Under the pieces are notes generated by a model. That model ran no database searches, was not told the origin of the DNA, and worked only from the letters and a program-made list of their open reading frames with translations. DNA of 64,000 bases from Shewanella sp. UCD-KL12. GTDB lineage: Bacteria > Pseudomonadota > Gammaproteobacteria > Enterobacterales > Shewanellaceae. Numbering within the stretch: the first letter of the stretch is position 1; each line of letters starts with the position of its first letter. The stretch spans positions 62,423-126,422 of the forward strand of contig NZ_MPHJ01000011.1 in NCBI RefSeq assembly GCF_001957125.1, read 5' to 3'. Below, piece by piece: positions 17,697 to 26,474 of this stretch. The position numbers were made by a program, and so were the translations under genes.

Positions 17697-17709
17697 TGAG
17701 CAAAATTCA
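17697..17709. promoter_or_regulatory. Candidate MetR site near metR
   Basis: TGAGCAAAATTCA, a near-copy of the site at 17542-17554, lies 23 nt before the metR start. It fits autoregulation by MetR. Confidence 0.6.
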
Positions 17710-17732
17710 TGTTGAGATAAAGTAGGTATATT

Positions 17733-18638
17733 ATGATTGAGCTTAGACACTTACGTACACTAGTAGCCTTAAAAGAGACAGGAAGTCTTGCTGGTGCAGC
17801 CAAAAAGCGATTCGTCACTCAGTCTGCGCTTTCTCATCAGATTAAGGAGTTAGAAACCCGAATTAACTCATCAATCTTTGTCAGAAAAAGTAAACCACTC
17901 TCTTTTACACAGGAGGGAGCACGATTACTTAATCTCGCTGAAGAGATCTTACCTAAGGTGGTAGAAACTGAATTTGACCTCAAACAGGGGCTCAATGACG
18001 AGCTTAACCAGCTTGGAGTAGGCATAGAGTGTCATAGCTGCTTTCGCTGGCTAATGCCTGTAATGGAGCAGTTTAGAAATGCCTACCCAGGTGTCAATCT
18101 AGACCTATCAAGTCGCCACCTGTTTGATTCACTCAATGCCTTGGAGATGGGCGAACTCGATGTGGTACTCACCTCAGATCCAGTGCCAGGTCAGTCTATC
18201 GCCTATCAACACCTTTTTGATTTCGAGGTTAAGCTCGTTGTCGCCAACGATCATCCATTGGCGCAGCAAGAGTTTGTCACGCCTAAGCAACTAGAAAAGT
18301 GTTCTATCATCAGCTATCCAGTGCCTTTGCAGCGTTTAGATCTCTACCGTCATTTTCTTGAGCCTGCAGGGGTTGAAGCTGGCGAGCAGATCAGCTGCGA
18401 TCTCACTATGATGTTACTACAGCGTATCGCCTGCAAAGATGGAGTTGCCGCCCTACCCACTTGGTCAATTAGCGAATCCTACGGTTTAAACCTCACCTCG
18501 GTTAAGCTAGGTGCAGAGGGCTTAAAGCGCCCACTGTTTGGCGCTTATCGCAAAGATAGCTCAACCTCTCGACTGGCACAGCAATGGCTGAAATTAGTCG
18601 CAAAAGAGGGATTAGCGAAACAACATAAGTTGAATTAA
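17733..18638 (+). CDS. metR: LysR-type methionine regulator MetR
   Basis: 301 residues. An N-terminal winged helix-turn-helix (MIELRHLRTLVALKETGSLAGAAKKRFVTQSALSHQIKELE, given here in part as ALKETGSLAGAAKK and SALSHQIKELE) precedes a LysR substrate-binding domain (about 90-290) with GVGIECHSCFRWLMPVM. The CHSCFRWLMP segment and divergent placement from metE are characteristic of MetR, which uses homocysteine as co-inducer to activate metE. GTAGGTAT lies before the ATG. Candidate MetR and MetJ sites in the shared promoter support auto- and cross-regulation. Confidence 0.95.
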   Translation: MIELRHLRTLVALKETGSLAGAAKKRFVTQSALSHQIKELETRINSSIFVRKSKPLSFTQEGARLLNLAEEILPKVVETEFDLKQGLNDELNQLGVGIECHSCFRWLMPVMEQFRNAYPGVNLDLSSRHLFDSLNALEMGELDVVLTSDPVPGQSIAYQHLFDFEVKLVVANDHPLAQQEFVTPKQLEKCSIISYPVPLQRLDLYRHFLEPAGVEAGEQISCDLTMMLLQRIACKDGVAALPTWSISESYGLNLTSVKLGAEGLKRPLFGAYRKDSSTSRLAQQWLKLVAKEGLAKQHKLN

Positions 18639-18651
18639 AAAAGCGGTAACC

Positions 18652-18665
18652 AGAACCTAGGTTCT
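18652..18665. other. Palindrome between convergent metR and HDOD gene
   Basis: AGAACCTAGGTTCT is a perfect 14-bp palindrome 13 nt after the metR stop, followed by related scraps (CTAGGATCTAG). It belongs to the CTAG inverted-repeat set seen at other convergent junctions here. A role in transcription termination is possible but there is no loop or T-run. Confidence 0.5.
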
Positions 18666-18765
18666 AGTAAAAAGTTGCTAGGATCTAGCTATACAGACAG
18701 GACTAAGAAAGCTGCGAGCTACAGCCTGATGCTCTTAACTCGCGTCTCGATACTCGAACCTTCTT

Positions 18766-19560
18766 TTACAATGGCTTCAGCAGTTGGTTTCTCATAGACA
18801 ATACGCGTCTAAGGACTAAGCCCGGTGAATCTGGGTTTCTCGTCTGACGTAGGTTATGGGCGACCATAAACTCATCTTTTAGCTCTTCATCTAAGCCTAG
18901 TGACTCAAACGCCTCTATGGTAAGCGTCTGCTTTTGATTATCAATCAATGACTTAATAATGCTCAGTGGGAAAGACTCCTCTGAATCTGCATTCAGGTAA
19001 GCAAACGCAGTCAATGCGATAATCTCACCAAATACACTGAACAGGGCTAAAGTTTGCACTTCATCAGGGCTAATATCTACCCCTTCCATATTATGCAAGC
19101 TATCGACAGCATCAGTCGCTATGCTCTCTGTTAAGTTCCAGTAACCTTGTACTAGCTTCTTATAAGGCTGAGGTAGCTCATCGAGACGCTCTTTCAAATA
19201 GAAGGTAAAAGCATATCGATAAATATTTACCTGACCTAAACGCACTAAAGCATCTTTCAATGAGCGGTTCTTAGTCGAAGCTCTAGCACCACTGATCGCC
19301 GTATTACTTCGCCAAAGCATGTGGGCCGCTAATGCAGGATCCGACGAAACAATATCGATAACGTTACGAATATCGCCATCGGCAATGATAGCTTTCTTTA
19401 ATGGGATCAATATACCGCGACGACCAATGACCTGTTCTTCATTGCCTATAATTGCACGTACTTGAGTGAACACCTGATGCTCAAGATCTGTCATGGGGAG
19501 TTTGTTACCTAGGTTTCTATTTTTGACATTATGCCATCTGTTATCAGGGAATTTACCCAT
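18766..19560 (-). CDS. HDOD domain protein
   Basis: 264 residues. From about residue 23 (MTDLEHQVFTQVRAIIGNEEQV) the sequence follows the HDOD pattern: LKKAIIADGDIRNVIDIVSSDPALAAHMLWRSNTAI with the SDPALAA helix, then SLKDALVRLGQVNIYRYAF. HDOD proteins are non-catalytic relatives of HD phosphohydrolases used in signalling and motility or c-di-GMP networks. The metal-binding His-Asp pair of true HD domains is not apparent. No clear Shine-Dalgarno marks either ATG 19560 or ATG 19494, so the N-terminus is uncertain. It is monocistronic and converges on metR. Confidence 0.82.
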   Translation of the reverse strand: MGKFPDNRWHNVKNRNLGNKLPMTDLEHQVFTQVRAIIGNEEQVIGRRGILIPLKKAIIADGDIRNVIDIVSSDPALAAHMLWRSNTAISGARASTKNRSLKDALVRLGQVNIYRYAFTFYLKERLDELPQPYKKLVQGYWNLTESIATDAVDSLHNMEGVDISPDEVQTLALFSVFGEIIALTAFAYLNADSEESFPLSIIKSLIDNQKQTLTIEAFESLGLDEELKDEFMVAHNLRQTRNPDSPGLVLRRVLSMRNQLLKPL

Positions 19561-19793
19561 AAAACAAGTGCTATGGTCAAGTTGATTTCGCTTAAATGAA
19601 TACTTTAACTCAAATTATCTGCAGAAGGTCTGAAAATAGGGAGAAAATCACCAAGTTCCTTCAATAATGAAGCGTTATCAACCATCTTTAATCCCCCTTT
19701 AATAATCATAACGTATCTAGGTTGCTATGAAGTACGCTCGCCCCTGTAAACCCAGAAAGTGACAATGAGTCGCGAATAGAGAAACAAACCTGC

Positions 19794-20420
19794 CTAAAGT
19801 GCCCCAGCTTGCATTAACTTGTCATGGATCGCAGTGGCTAAGGCCTGGTAACCTTGATTGTTTAAATGAATCGTGTCGGACTTCATCGAAGGCGTTTTCA
19901 GTAGGTCGGTTAACGTTTCCTCCATAAAGACCAGCTCATACTCCTCAGCCAACTCACTGTAGATCTCTGCAGGTGAAAGAAAAATACTCTTTTGAGGCAC
20001 TGCAAGCAGCAAGACCGGGATTGATCGCACTTGCGCCTGTTCAATCATTGCAGCCAAGTTAGCTTTGGTTTTAGCAAGATCATGGTTACGCAAAAAATCA
20101 TTCCCCCCCTCTAGCAAAATCAGTAGTTCCGGCTCCTCTTGTGCTAACAATGCCGTGAGTCTCGTTAAGCCTTGTGTTGTCGTTTCACCTGACACCCCAG
20201 CATTAATCACCCTCATGCCTGTCAGCTCAGACAATACCGCTGGATAATCACCCCCATCCCTCGCCCCTTTGCCATAGGTAAGGCTATCGCCAAAAGCTAA
20301 TATCTGAGCATTATCTGATAACGCAGGCATGCTAACTTTAGAGCAAGCTTGCAGCAATAACAGCGACACAAGTACTAGCATTTGAGTCGCAATACGACAC
20401 ATCAACTGACGTTTCATCAA
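19794..20420 (-). CDS. GDSL-type esterase/lysophospholipase, lipoprotein (TesA-like)
   Basis: 208 residues. The N-terminus has a lipobox (LLLLQAC, Cys26), so it is predicted to be a lipoprotein. The SGNH-hydrolase blocks are all present: GDSLTYG with the nucleophile Ser, GVSGETT with the oxyanion Gly, GGNDFLR with the Asn, and DTIHLNNQGY with the catalytic Asp-x-x-His. This is the TesA/arylesterase family, hydrolysing acyl esters or thioesters. TesA itself is a soluble periplasmic enzyme, so lipid anchoring is a variation. It is monocistronic. Confidence 0.9.
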   Translation of the reverse strand: MMKRQLMCRIATQMLVLVSLLLLQACSKVSMPALSDNAQILAFGDSLTYGKGARDGGDYPAVLSELTGMRVINAGVSGETTTQGLTRLTALLAQEEPELLILLEGGNDFLRNHDLAKTKANLAAMIEQAQVRSIPVLLLAVPQKSIFLSPAEIYSELAEEYELVFMEETLTDLLKTPSMKSDTIHLNNQGYQALATAIHDKLMQAGAL

Positions 20421-20454
20421 TGAACCTCAAACATATAAGAGTTGCCAATTAATA

Positions 20455-20721
20455 ATACCAGTTCTATTAAATAAGTGTTCATTCAGCGGGAATTAAAAGT
20501 GCTGTAGGCAAGTAAGGGGATTGAAGTTAATAGTTATTCTATATCGAGAGCCACTTACGCGGCATAAAGCGCTTTTAAACCCGCACTACGTGAGCTTCTC
20601 AGAACTTTTACTTCTGCGTTCCACTGCCTTTAAAGGGAATAACCATTTCTTCAGCAATGCGCCTTGAATTTAAAGCTCTGAGAAAGCTCTGAATAGATCA
20701 TACATTTGATAGAATTGGTAT
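20455..20721. mobile_element. MITE-like element, 267 bp, non-coding
   Basis: The ends form imperfect terminal inverted repeats: ATACCAGTTCTATTAAATA at the left and the complement of ATACCAATTCTATCAAATG at the right, 16 of 19 positions identical. The interior has no credible gene. It lies between the GDSL gene and the btuB terminator. Size, AT-rich ends and lack of coding capacity fit a miniature inverted-repeat transposable element. A target duplication could not be assigned with confidence. Confidence 0.65.
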
Positions 20722-20728
20722 AAAATAA

Positions 20729-20755
20729 AAAAGCCAGACACAAGGCCTGGCTTTA
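20729..20755 (-). terminator. Intrinsic terminator of btuB
   Basis: On the minus strand the stem AAAGCCAG/CTGGCTTT is followed directly by a T-rich run (TTTTTTATTTTAT), 35 nt after the btuB stop codon. Confidence 0.88.
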
Positions 20756-20789
20756 ATTTCAATCAAATAACAATGATAAAACTAAGTCA

Positions 20790-22664
20790 TTAAAAAGCTT
20801 GGTAGCTCACGCTAAGGAAATACTCCCTACCTGGGCTGAAGTAGTTGTGCGCAGAGATGATCTCTTCATCAAACAGATTGTTCGCTTTTAAACGTAGGCT
20901 CCACGCATCATCAAGCTGATACCCAACACTTAGGTCAACTTTATGAGTGGCATCTAAAAAGTTATCATTACCTGCATAACGCTTACCTTGGTAATGGTAA
21001 CTAGCAAGCAGGTCAAACCGCTCCCAGCCATAGCTCAACATATAGTTAAACTCATTTTCACTGCGACCTACAAGCTGCTCACCCGTTTGCACATTTTCTG
21101 CATCTAGGTAAGTATAACCCAGCTGATGATCTAGGCTAAATAGCTGATAATTTGCCGACAGCTCCACACCTCGAATTTCAGCTTCATTGATGTTAGCAGG
21201 TTTCCAGATATCCCAACCATAATCATCTTTTTCACCCGTTGGTGCCCAAGCAATCAGGTTATCAATCTTGTTTTGAAATATGCTGATATAAGCACGAATA
21301 TCTTTAGCGGCATAATTCAAGGTTAAATCATAGCTCTCAGCTGTTTCAGAGATAAGATCTGGATTCCCTGAACCTGGCCAATATAGATCATTAAAGGTGG
21401 GGGCTTTGAACGCTGTCCCTGTTGTCGCAGACAGACGCCATTGGTCATTGAACTGATAGGCTAGGCTGGCATTATACGATACTTCACTATCGATATTTTC
21501 TACATCATCATAGCGTACTGCAACTTCAGCAAGTAGCTTGCTCCACTGCTTTTGAACCAAGACATAGGCACCAAAAATATCACGCTCATCTTGTGCATAA
21601 TCGCCATGAACAGATTCGTTTGACCAGTCAATACCGCCCGTGAACGTCAGGGAGTTTGCAGCTAAATACTGATTGCTCCAGTTAACTTGGTCACGCTTAG
21701 TTTCAAATATAGAGACAGGCACACTCGCATCGTCACCACGGAAGTTTTCGTTGTAATCGCGAGACTGGCTTATTGCTAGCTTACTGGTAAATTGCTCATT
21801 GCTATATTGAGTCGCAAGATTCCAAAGGTAGTTCTCATAGTCAGATTCATCAGCCGAACCAGAGGCGTAGATATCATCGTATTGAGTGTTACCTTTATCG
21901 TACTGACCATTCCATAATGCCTGCCAGTTCGAATTGATCTGCTGAGAGCCCTTTAATGAAATCGCACTACGCTTGTAACCATCGTCATCGTTCTCGACTT
22001 CGGCTCCGTTATAAACATCATAACCTTCTGACCGTTCATGGTTAACAGAAAGCGTGCTGCTGCCCTCACCATGTGTCATACCAGCGCCAAATGAACCACG
22101 AATATAGTCATTGCTACCATACTCAGCACCAGCAAACCATTCGCCGCCTTTAAGCTGGCGAGTAAAGATTTGAATCACACCACCAATAGCATCGCTGCCC
22201 CAAACCGACGCTCTTGGACCTTTAAGCACTTCGATACGTTCGATATTTTCAGGCGACAAGGTGTTAAAACTTACCGTACCTAAAGTGGCTGAACCTACTT
22301 TAACGCCATCAACAAGCACTAATACATGATTAGAATTGCTGCCACGCACACTGATAGATGTTGACTGACCTGCACCACCATTACGCGTTACGCTCACGCC
22401 TGGCAGTGTTTCTAACACGTCCGCCACAGACTTAGGATTAAGGCGAGCAATCTCTTCGCGCTCGATAGTATTGATAACGGTTAGTTGCTGGTCTGCCGTT
22501 CTATCAAAGCGAGAACCTGTCACAGTAATGGTTTCATCGGCCACATCTGCACTTGATGCAACTTCAGCCGCAACCGTTGAAAAGGCTGAAAAGCCGATAA
22601 CACTGCTGACTAGCACAGCAATTTTAGATAGTTTGTTTGACTTGTTATATGAGAAAGTACCCAT
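20790..22664 (-). CDS. btuB: TonB-dependent vitamin B12 outer-membrane receptor
   Basis: 624 residues. A signal peptide ends near VAAEVASS, followed by a TonB box-like segment (DETITVTGSR), a plug domain (VADVLETLPGVSVTRNGGAGQ, VLVLVDGVKV, IERIEVLKGPRASVWGSDAIGGVIQI) and a 22-strand barrel ending in a terminal aromatic (SVSYQAF). The architecture is that of BtuB. A cobalamin riboswitch in its leader establishes the B12 link. The protein imports cobalamins using TonB-ExbBD energy. The leader also carries upstream MetJ-like boxes, so it may be tied to methionine supply. An intrinsic terminator follows. Confidence 0.95.
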   Translation of the reverse strand: MGTFSYNKSNKLSKIAVLVSSVIGFSAFSTVAAEVASSADVADETITVTGSRFDRTADQQLTVINTIEREEIARLNPKSVADVLETLPGVSVTRNGGAGQSTSISVRGSNSNHVLVLVDGVKVGSATLGTVSFNTLSPENIERIEVLKGPRASVWGSDAIGGVIQIFTRQLKGGEWFAGAEYGSNDYIRGSFGAGMTHGEGSSTLSVNHERSEGYDVYNGAEVENDDDGYKRSAISLKGSQQINSNWQALWNGQYDKGNTQYDDIYASGSADESDYENYLWNLATQYSNEQFTSKLAISQSRDYNENFRGDDASVPVSIFETKRDQVNWSNQYLAANSLTFTGGIDWSNESVHGDYAQDERDIFGAYVLVQKQWSKLLAEVAVRYDDVENIDSEVSYNASLAYQFNDQWRLSATTGTAFKAPTFNDLYWPGSGNPDLISETAESYDLTLNYAAKDIRAYISIFQNKIDNLIAWAPTGEKDDYGWDIWKPANINEAEIRGVELSANYQLFSLDHQLGYTYLDAENVQTGEQLVGRSENEFNYMLSYGWERFDLLASYHYQGKRYAGNDNFLDATHKVDLSVGYQLDDAWSLRLKANNLFDEEIISAHNYFSPGREYFLSVSYQAF

Positions 22665-22797
22665 TTTACCTTTAACTCCTGAAAGGAAAACGGGGCAAAA
22701 ATGTCACGATATAAAGCCATAGAGCCTATATCGGGTGATATAGCTACAGCTGATAACGCATCTCGAGATCTGCCCGCCGAAATCTCAAAATCATCTA

Positions 22798-22990
22798 ATG
22801 GGCCGGTCTCCGGACTTAGGCTCTGCAGTGGCTATAAGTCATATAACACTGCGCGAATTCAGGCTTTTTAAACGCTCCCTTCTTGCTCTATATTGCTATA
22901 AAGATAGATAGACGCGCCTGATTCTTACCATTTACCGTTGCGGGGGCAGTGTCAGATTTTCACTGACTTCCCGATTATCCCTTACCTAGA
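22798..22990 (-). ncRNA. Cobalamin (B12) riboswitch in the btuB leader
   Basis: Read on the minus strand the region contains the hallmark blocks: GGGAAGTCAGTGAAAATC, then the B12-box-like core GCCCCCGCAACGGTAA (22932-22947), and near the 3' end AGTCCGGAGACCGGCC (around 22801-22816). The order and spacing match the adenosylcobalamin riboswitch class. It ends about 135 nt before the btuB start. B12 binding is expected to reduce btuB expression; the expression platform was not resolved. Confidence 0.96.
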
Positions 22991-23164
22991 GTGTCTAGCG
23001 CTTAGTCAGCAACTAACAAACAATACAGGTTTAGGCACCACAAAAGATTGACTAAAATATTTAGTTCCAAGAACGCACCCAGTGTGTACCTCATTTTTCA
23101 GTACTCTATTCAGTACCTTGATTCAGTACCTTGATAAATGCTGAGTGACGATCCGCCGCATTAT

Positions 23165-23188
23165 AGACGTCTATACGTATAAATGTCT
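23165..23188. promoter_or_regulatory. MetJ-like boxes upstream of btuB
   Basis: A perfect metbox AGACGTCT (23165-23172) is followed in exact 8-bp phase by ATACGTAT and AAATGTCT. They lie about 175 nt upstream of the riboswitch, where the btuB promoter should be. Tandem arrays of this form are the MetJ operator signature. Confidence 0.7.
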
Positions 23189-23389
23189 AACTTTTGAATG
23201 ACATTCTGCTTACCTAAAAGTCTAACCTTAGCCACCTAATGCGTCTTCCTAGTAAAAGAGTGAGCGACACATTGACCAAGACAACACATAAAACACTGAT
23301 TAATAATGACAAAACAAAACCTCAGCCTGTCAACTAAACAAGCTTACAACTTTTAAATCATTAAATTAACAAAATTACTTGCCATATAT

Positions 23390-23432
23390 GATTACAAATG
23401 TAATCTTAATTTTAGAGATTACATCTGTAATC
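23390..23432. promoter_or_regulatory. Twin BlaI/MecI-type operators
   Basis: Two palindromes of the same form, GATTACAAATGTAATC (23390-23405) and GATTACATCTGTAATC (23417-23432), are 27 bp apart centre to centre. Each contains TACA-N2-TGTA as in BlaI/MecI operators. They lie 58 nt before the blaI-like start and should bind the encoded repressor. Confidence 0.85.
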
Positions 23433-23489
23433 CAAATTATTGCTGCGAAAGATTGTGAGTAATCACCACTTTGATAAACGGAATAACCA

Positions 23490-23942
23490 ATGAAAGAGAT
23501 CAGTAATTCAGAACTTGCCGTACTCAATATTCTATGGGAATCATCACCGATCAGCTCAGGTGAAGTGGTGGAAAAACTGGCAAATGCTAACGAATGGCAC
23601 GAAAAAACAGTCAAAACCTTACTAAACCGATTAGTAAAAAAACAGGCGATCGGGTTTCAAAAAAAGGGGCGTGGCTACCTCTACTCACCGCTTATCAACC
23701 AAAGTGAGTACCAAATTAAGGAGAGCCAATCATTCGTCGAACGGATGTTTTCAGGCCGTGTCGCTCCCCTGGTTGCAGGCTTTGCCAAAGAGAATAAACT
23801 CAGCGCTGAAGATGTTGCAGAATTGAAAACCTTAATCGATAACTGGCAAGACGATGATGCTAAACACAGTGGCACTGAACAGGGTAATACTACGCATATT
23901 GATGTAAATATCGGCTCAAACGTCAAGGAGACAAAGTCATGA
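23490..23942 (+). CDS. BlaI/MecI/CopY family repressor
   Basis: 150 residues. The N-terminal winged helix (ISNSELAVLNILWESSPISSGEVVEKL, then WHEKTVKTLLNRLVKKQAIGFQKKGRGYLYSPLI) is the penicillinase-repressor fold, with a helical dimerisation part after about residue 75. The family represses a divergent or downstream target until cleaved by a BlaR1/MecR1 protease, which here is encoded immediately downstream with a 4-nt overlap. Twin operators upstream indicate autoregulation. The C-terminal ~25 residues (Asp/Thr/Asn-rich) are less conserved. No beta-lactamase gene is near. Confidence 0.93.
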   Translation: MKEISNSELAVLNILWESSPISSGEVVEKLANANEWHEKTVKTLLNRLVKKQAIGFQKKGRGYLYSPLINQSEYQIKESQSFVERMFSGRVAPLVAGFAKENKLSAEDVAELKTLIDNWQDDDAKHSGTEQGNTTHIDVNIGSNVKETKS

Positions 23943-25177
23943 TTAACTGGCTCATGGAACAGAGCATACTCATCAGCCTAGTCAGTGCCTTTATGCTGAT
24001 TTTCCATAAACCTCTACTGAAACAGCTAGGCGCACATCATATCTATAGCTTGTGGTTAGCTATCCCCCTAATGCTATTAGGCTCTTTGGTATTGCAGTTA
24101 CTGCCTAGCTTACTCGCTGAATCTAAACTTGAAACATTTGAGCACTACCGAGTGCTCGCATCAATGGCAGTTAAAAAAAGTGGCACCCTATTATCAACAC
24201 CATTGCTGGTAGGCTTGTGGCTATCAGGAATCGCTATTATGGCACTCCTACTACTTCTACAGAGACGATACTTAAACCAACTTTTAAAGAAAAGTAAGCC
24301 ATATAGCAAAACGCAAGCAGACAAACTGCCTATATTACAGAGCCCAGATATCACCTCTCCTATGCTAACGGGAGTCCTTAAGCCCATCATAGTTGTGCCT
24401 GATGACTTTCATAAGTTGTCTGCATCGCAACAAGAAGCAGTCCTGGAGCATGAGCGCTATCATCATGATCGCGGCGATATCATCACTAACTTATTAGCCT
24501 ATGCACTGCTCACTATGTTCTGGTTCAACCCGCTTTGCTGGCTCGCCTACCGCCGATTTCGAGATGATCAGGAGCTAGCTTGCGATGCTCAAATCACCTC
24601 ATCGATGAATACCAATGACAAAATTGCCTATAGCCATGCGTTATTGGCCTACTCTCAGCACGCCAATATTGGCATGTTGCACACACACTACGGAAATAAA
24701 AACATCTTAAAGGAAAGGATAATGCAAATGAAAAAGCAACATGGAAAGAGCACGTTAACTATCATAGCTATGACGCTCGGTTTAAGCTTTGCAAGCTTAA
24801 TGCTCAACCAGCAAGTACTGGCAGGCGATCATCAAAGCTCATCAAATGAGCAAGCAGAAAAATCAACGAAAAGTCAGAAACAAGATATTCACCCACTGAC
24901 TCGCGTCGAGCCTAAATACCCAAAAGCCGCTGTAGAAGCAAAGCAAAATGGTTTTGTTCAGCTCAAATTTGATATCAGCACGAAAGGCAAAGTCTCTAAC
25001 ATCAAAGTGGTTAAGTCTTCTCCCACGGGCGTATTCGACAAATCAGCAGTTAAAGCCTTGAAGCAATGGGTTTATAAGAAGTCTAAAAAAGGCGCAAAAG
25101 GTGCTAAGGTTCAGTTGGATTTCGTTATTGATGAGCCAGCAACCAATGTGGAGCGTATTAAGGTAACAGCCAAATAA
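23939..25177 (+). CDS. BlaR1/MecR1-like M56 metalloprotease with C-terminal TonB-like domain
   Basis: 412 residues. Membrane segments occur at about 8-23, 38-58, 85-107 and 183-203. The zinc protease motif HERYH is at residues 171-175, and the third ligand is probably Glu212 (DDQELACD). After another hydrophobic segment (about 271-292) comes a linker and a TonB C-terminal fold (about 318-400: LTRVEPKYPKAAVEAKQNG, then VVKSSPTGVFDKSAVKALKQW). The usual penicillin-sensor domain of BlaR1 is missing. The protease is expected to cleave the upstream repressor after an envelope signal; the TonB-like domain is the likely sensor or partner-binding part. Both genes form an operon. Confidence 0.9.
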   Translation: MINWLMEQSILISLVSAFMLIFHKPLLKQLGAHHIYSLWLAIPLMLLGSLVLQLLPSLLAESKLETFEHYRVLASMAVKKSGTLLSTPLLVGLWLSGIAIMALLLLLQRRYLNQLLKKSKPYSKTQADKLPILQSPDITSPMLTGVLKPIIVVPDDFHKLSASQQEAVLEHERYHHDRGDIITNLLAYALLTMFWFNPLCWLAYRRFRDDQELACDAQITSSMNTNDKIAYSHALLAYSQHANIGMLHTHYGNKNILKERIMQMKKQHGKSTLTIIAMTLGLSFASLMLNQQVLAGDHQSSSNEQAEKSTKSQKQDIHPLTRVEPKYPKAAVEAKQNGFVQLKFDISTKGKVSNIKVVKSSPTGVFDKSAVKALKQWVYKKSKKGAKGAKVQLDFVIDEPATNVERIKVTAK

Positions 25178-25243
25178 CCACAAACAATCAAGTGTTCAAG
25201 CCGCCTACTTTCAGCCAATACGAGGTTGAAGAGTAAGCTTTTT

Positions 25244-25269
25244 GAAAAAGGGCCGCGTAGCTCTTTTTC
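25244..25269. terminator. Terminator-like hairpin downstream of the M56 protease gene
   Basis: Arms GAAAAAGGGC/GCTCTTTTTC pair over 10 positions with one G-T wobble. The A-rich and T-rich arms make it usable on either strand, and it lies between convergent genes. Confidence 0.65.
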
Positions 25270-25361
25270 CGTATCTGCAGAAAAGTGATAAATAAGGTTG
25301 AACAGTAAAGCGATTAGGAAGGATAAACACACTACCCTCCCTTACATCGATTAAACGCCTA

Positions 25362-25709
25362 TTAAGCCTCTACAGCCTTAGGGTTAGAGCCGTATTCATT
25401 CTCACCAATGCTGTCCTGAATATAGAAGATAAGCAACACGATAGCGCCAATAAGCGGAACCAGACCAATCAACTGCCACCAGCCTGAACGCCCGGTGTCA
25501 TGCAGTCGACGCGCAGAGATTGCAATTGAAGGGATAAATAGACCCAGAGCGAGTATTAATGAAAAAATCATCGTTCCTAAGATTCCATCAATCACCGCAG
25601 CTAACACATAAAAAATCATATAAAACAGGATATACATCCAAAACTCTTTACGACGTGCACGACCTGTAAAATCAGCATATTTCTTTAATGCACCAATAAA
25701 ATATTCCAT
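25362..25709 (-). CDS. DUF805 membrane protein
   Basis: 115 residues beginning MEYFIGALKKYADFTGRARRKEFWMY, the signature start of DUF805 proteins, with the FxGRxxRxEFW motif. Four predicted membrane segments follow, and the ARRLHDTGRSGWW motif near residue 70 is also family-typical. Function is unknown for the family. AAGGAAAAAT precedes the ATG. It converges on the BlaR1-like gene and appears monocistronic. Confidence 0.9.
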   Translation of the reverse strand: MEYFIGALKKYADFTGRARRKEFWMYILFYMIFYVLAAVIDGILGTMIFSLILALGLFIPSIAISARRLHDTGRSGWWQLIGLVPLIGAIVLLIFYIQDSIGENEYGSNPKAVEA

Positions 25710-25880
25710 ATTTTTCCTTGTTACTCCTTAGTTCCAATGTAGACACTTTTCGTGTCATTTTTTAAAACAAAATCAGCGCTCAGAATATGAGCACTGATTT
25801 TAATTATTCGATCTAATCGCTTTGGCTGTTAACTTGACCTATCTATCAGACCAGTCTTACTTGACTCAGCCTTGCCAGAT

Positions 25881-26474
25881 TTAGTCAGCGACCTCTTCGC
25901 TAGAGTTAGCCTCTCTCTTTGCTTGTAACTCTTCATTAAACTCCACAGACAGCTCCTGCATCCTTAATATCATAGGCTGAGCTAAAGCCTGAGTCATCAT
26001 CATAGACTCCTGCATTACAATGGGCATCTTCGCTACCATAGAGCGACCAGAATCACTGCGGTAAAAAGCTAGCATGTCTGCAAGCTCTTGCTCTGAATAA
26101 TGTTTAGCATAAAGATCAATCATTGGCTGCTTCAACTGAGCCCATCCAAGCTCTTGACGCATGATCTCTGTGCTCTTAAGCATAAATTTCTCAAACATCT
26201 CCTCCTCAGACTCTTTAACGTTAAGCTGCTGTTTCATGCTTAACATCATTTGAGTCATCTGATCATACATAGTGTCAATCATCGACTCAGTTTTCATCTC
26301 AATAAGGAGTTGCTCAACATCATTACGTCGTGAATCTTCATCTGCAGATACAGTAAAATTGACCAGCAAGCTGCTCGCTATAAACAATAGTGAAAGATTG
26401 CGTCGCAATGACTTCAAAGGGGTTTGTAACGCGAAAAAAGAGGGGAAAGGTAAACGCGTGGTAAATGATTTCAT
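25881..26474 (-). CDS. DUF2059 exported protein
   Basis: About 197 residues. The frame opens earlier (26507), but GGAGG stands 5 nt before ATG 26474, which also gives a better signal peptide (hydrophobic LLFIASSLLVNFTVSA). The mature protein is helical, with the DUF2059 pattern of paired helices around YAKHYSEQELADMLAFYRSDSGRSMVAKMP. The family is exported, with no established biochemical role. The C-terminal tail is rich in Glu. It is monocistronic and divergent from the azurin gene. Confidence 0.85.
   Translation of the reverse strand: MKSFTTRLPFPSFFALQTPLKSLRRNLSLLFIASSLLVNFTVSADEDSRRNDVEQLLIEMKTESMIDTMYDQMTQMMLSMKQQLNVKESEEEMFEKFMLKSTEIMRQELGWAQLKQPMIDLYAKHYSEQELADMLAFYRSDSGRSMVAKMPIVMQESMMMTQALAQPMILRMQELSVEFNEELQAKREANSSEEVAD

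Noticed and set aside
23939..25177. Energy-transducing TonB protein
   Set aside because: Although the C-terminus is TonB-like, there is no Pro-rich periplasmic spacer or ExbBD neighbours, and the M56 motif plus BlaI partner define it.
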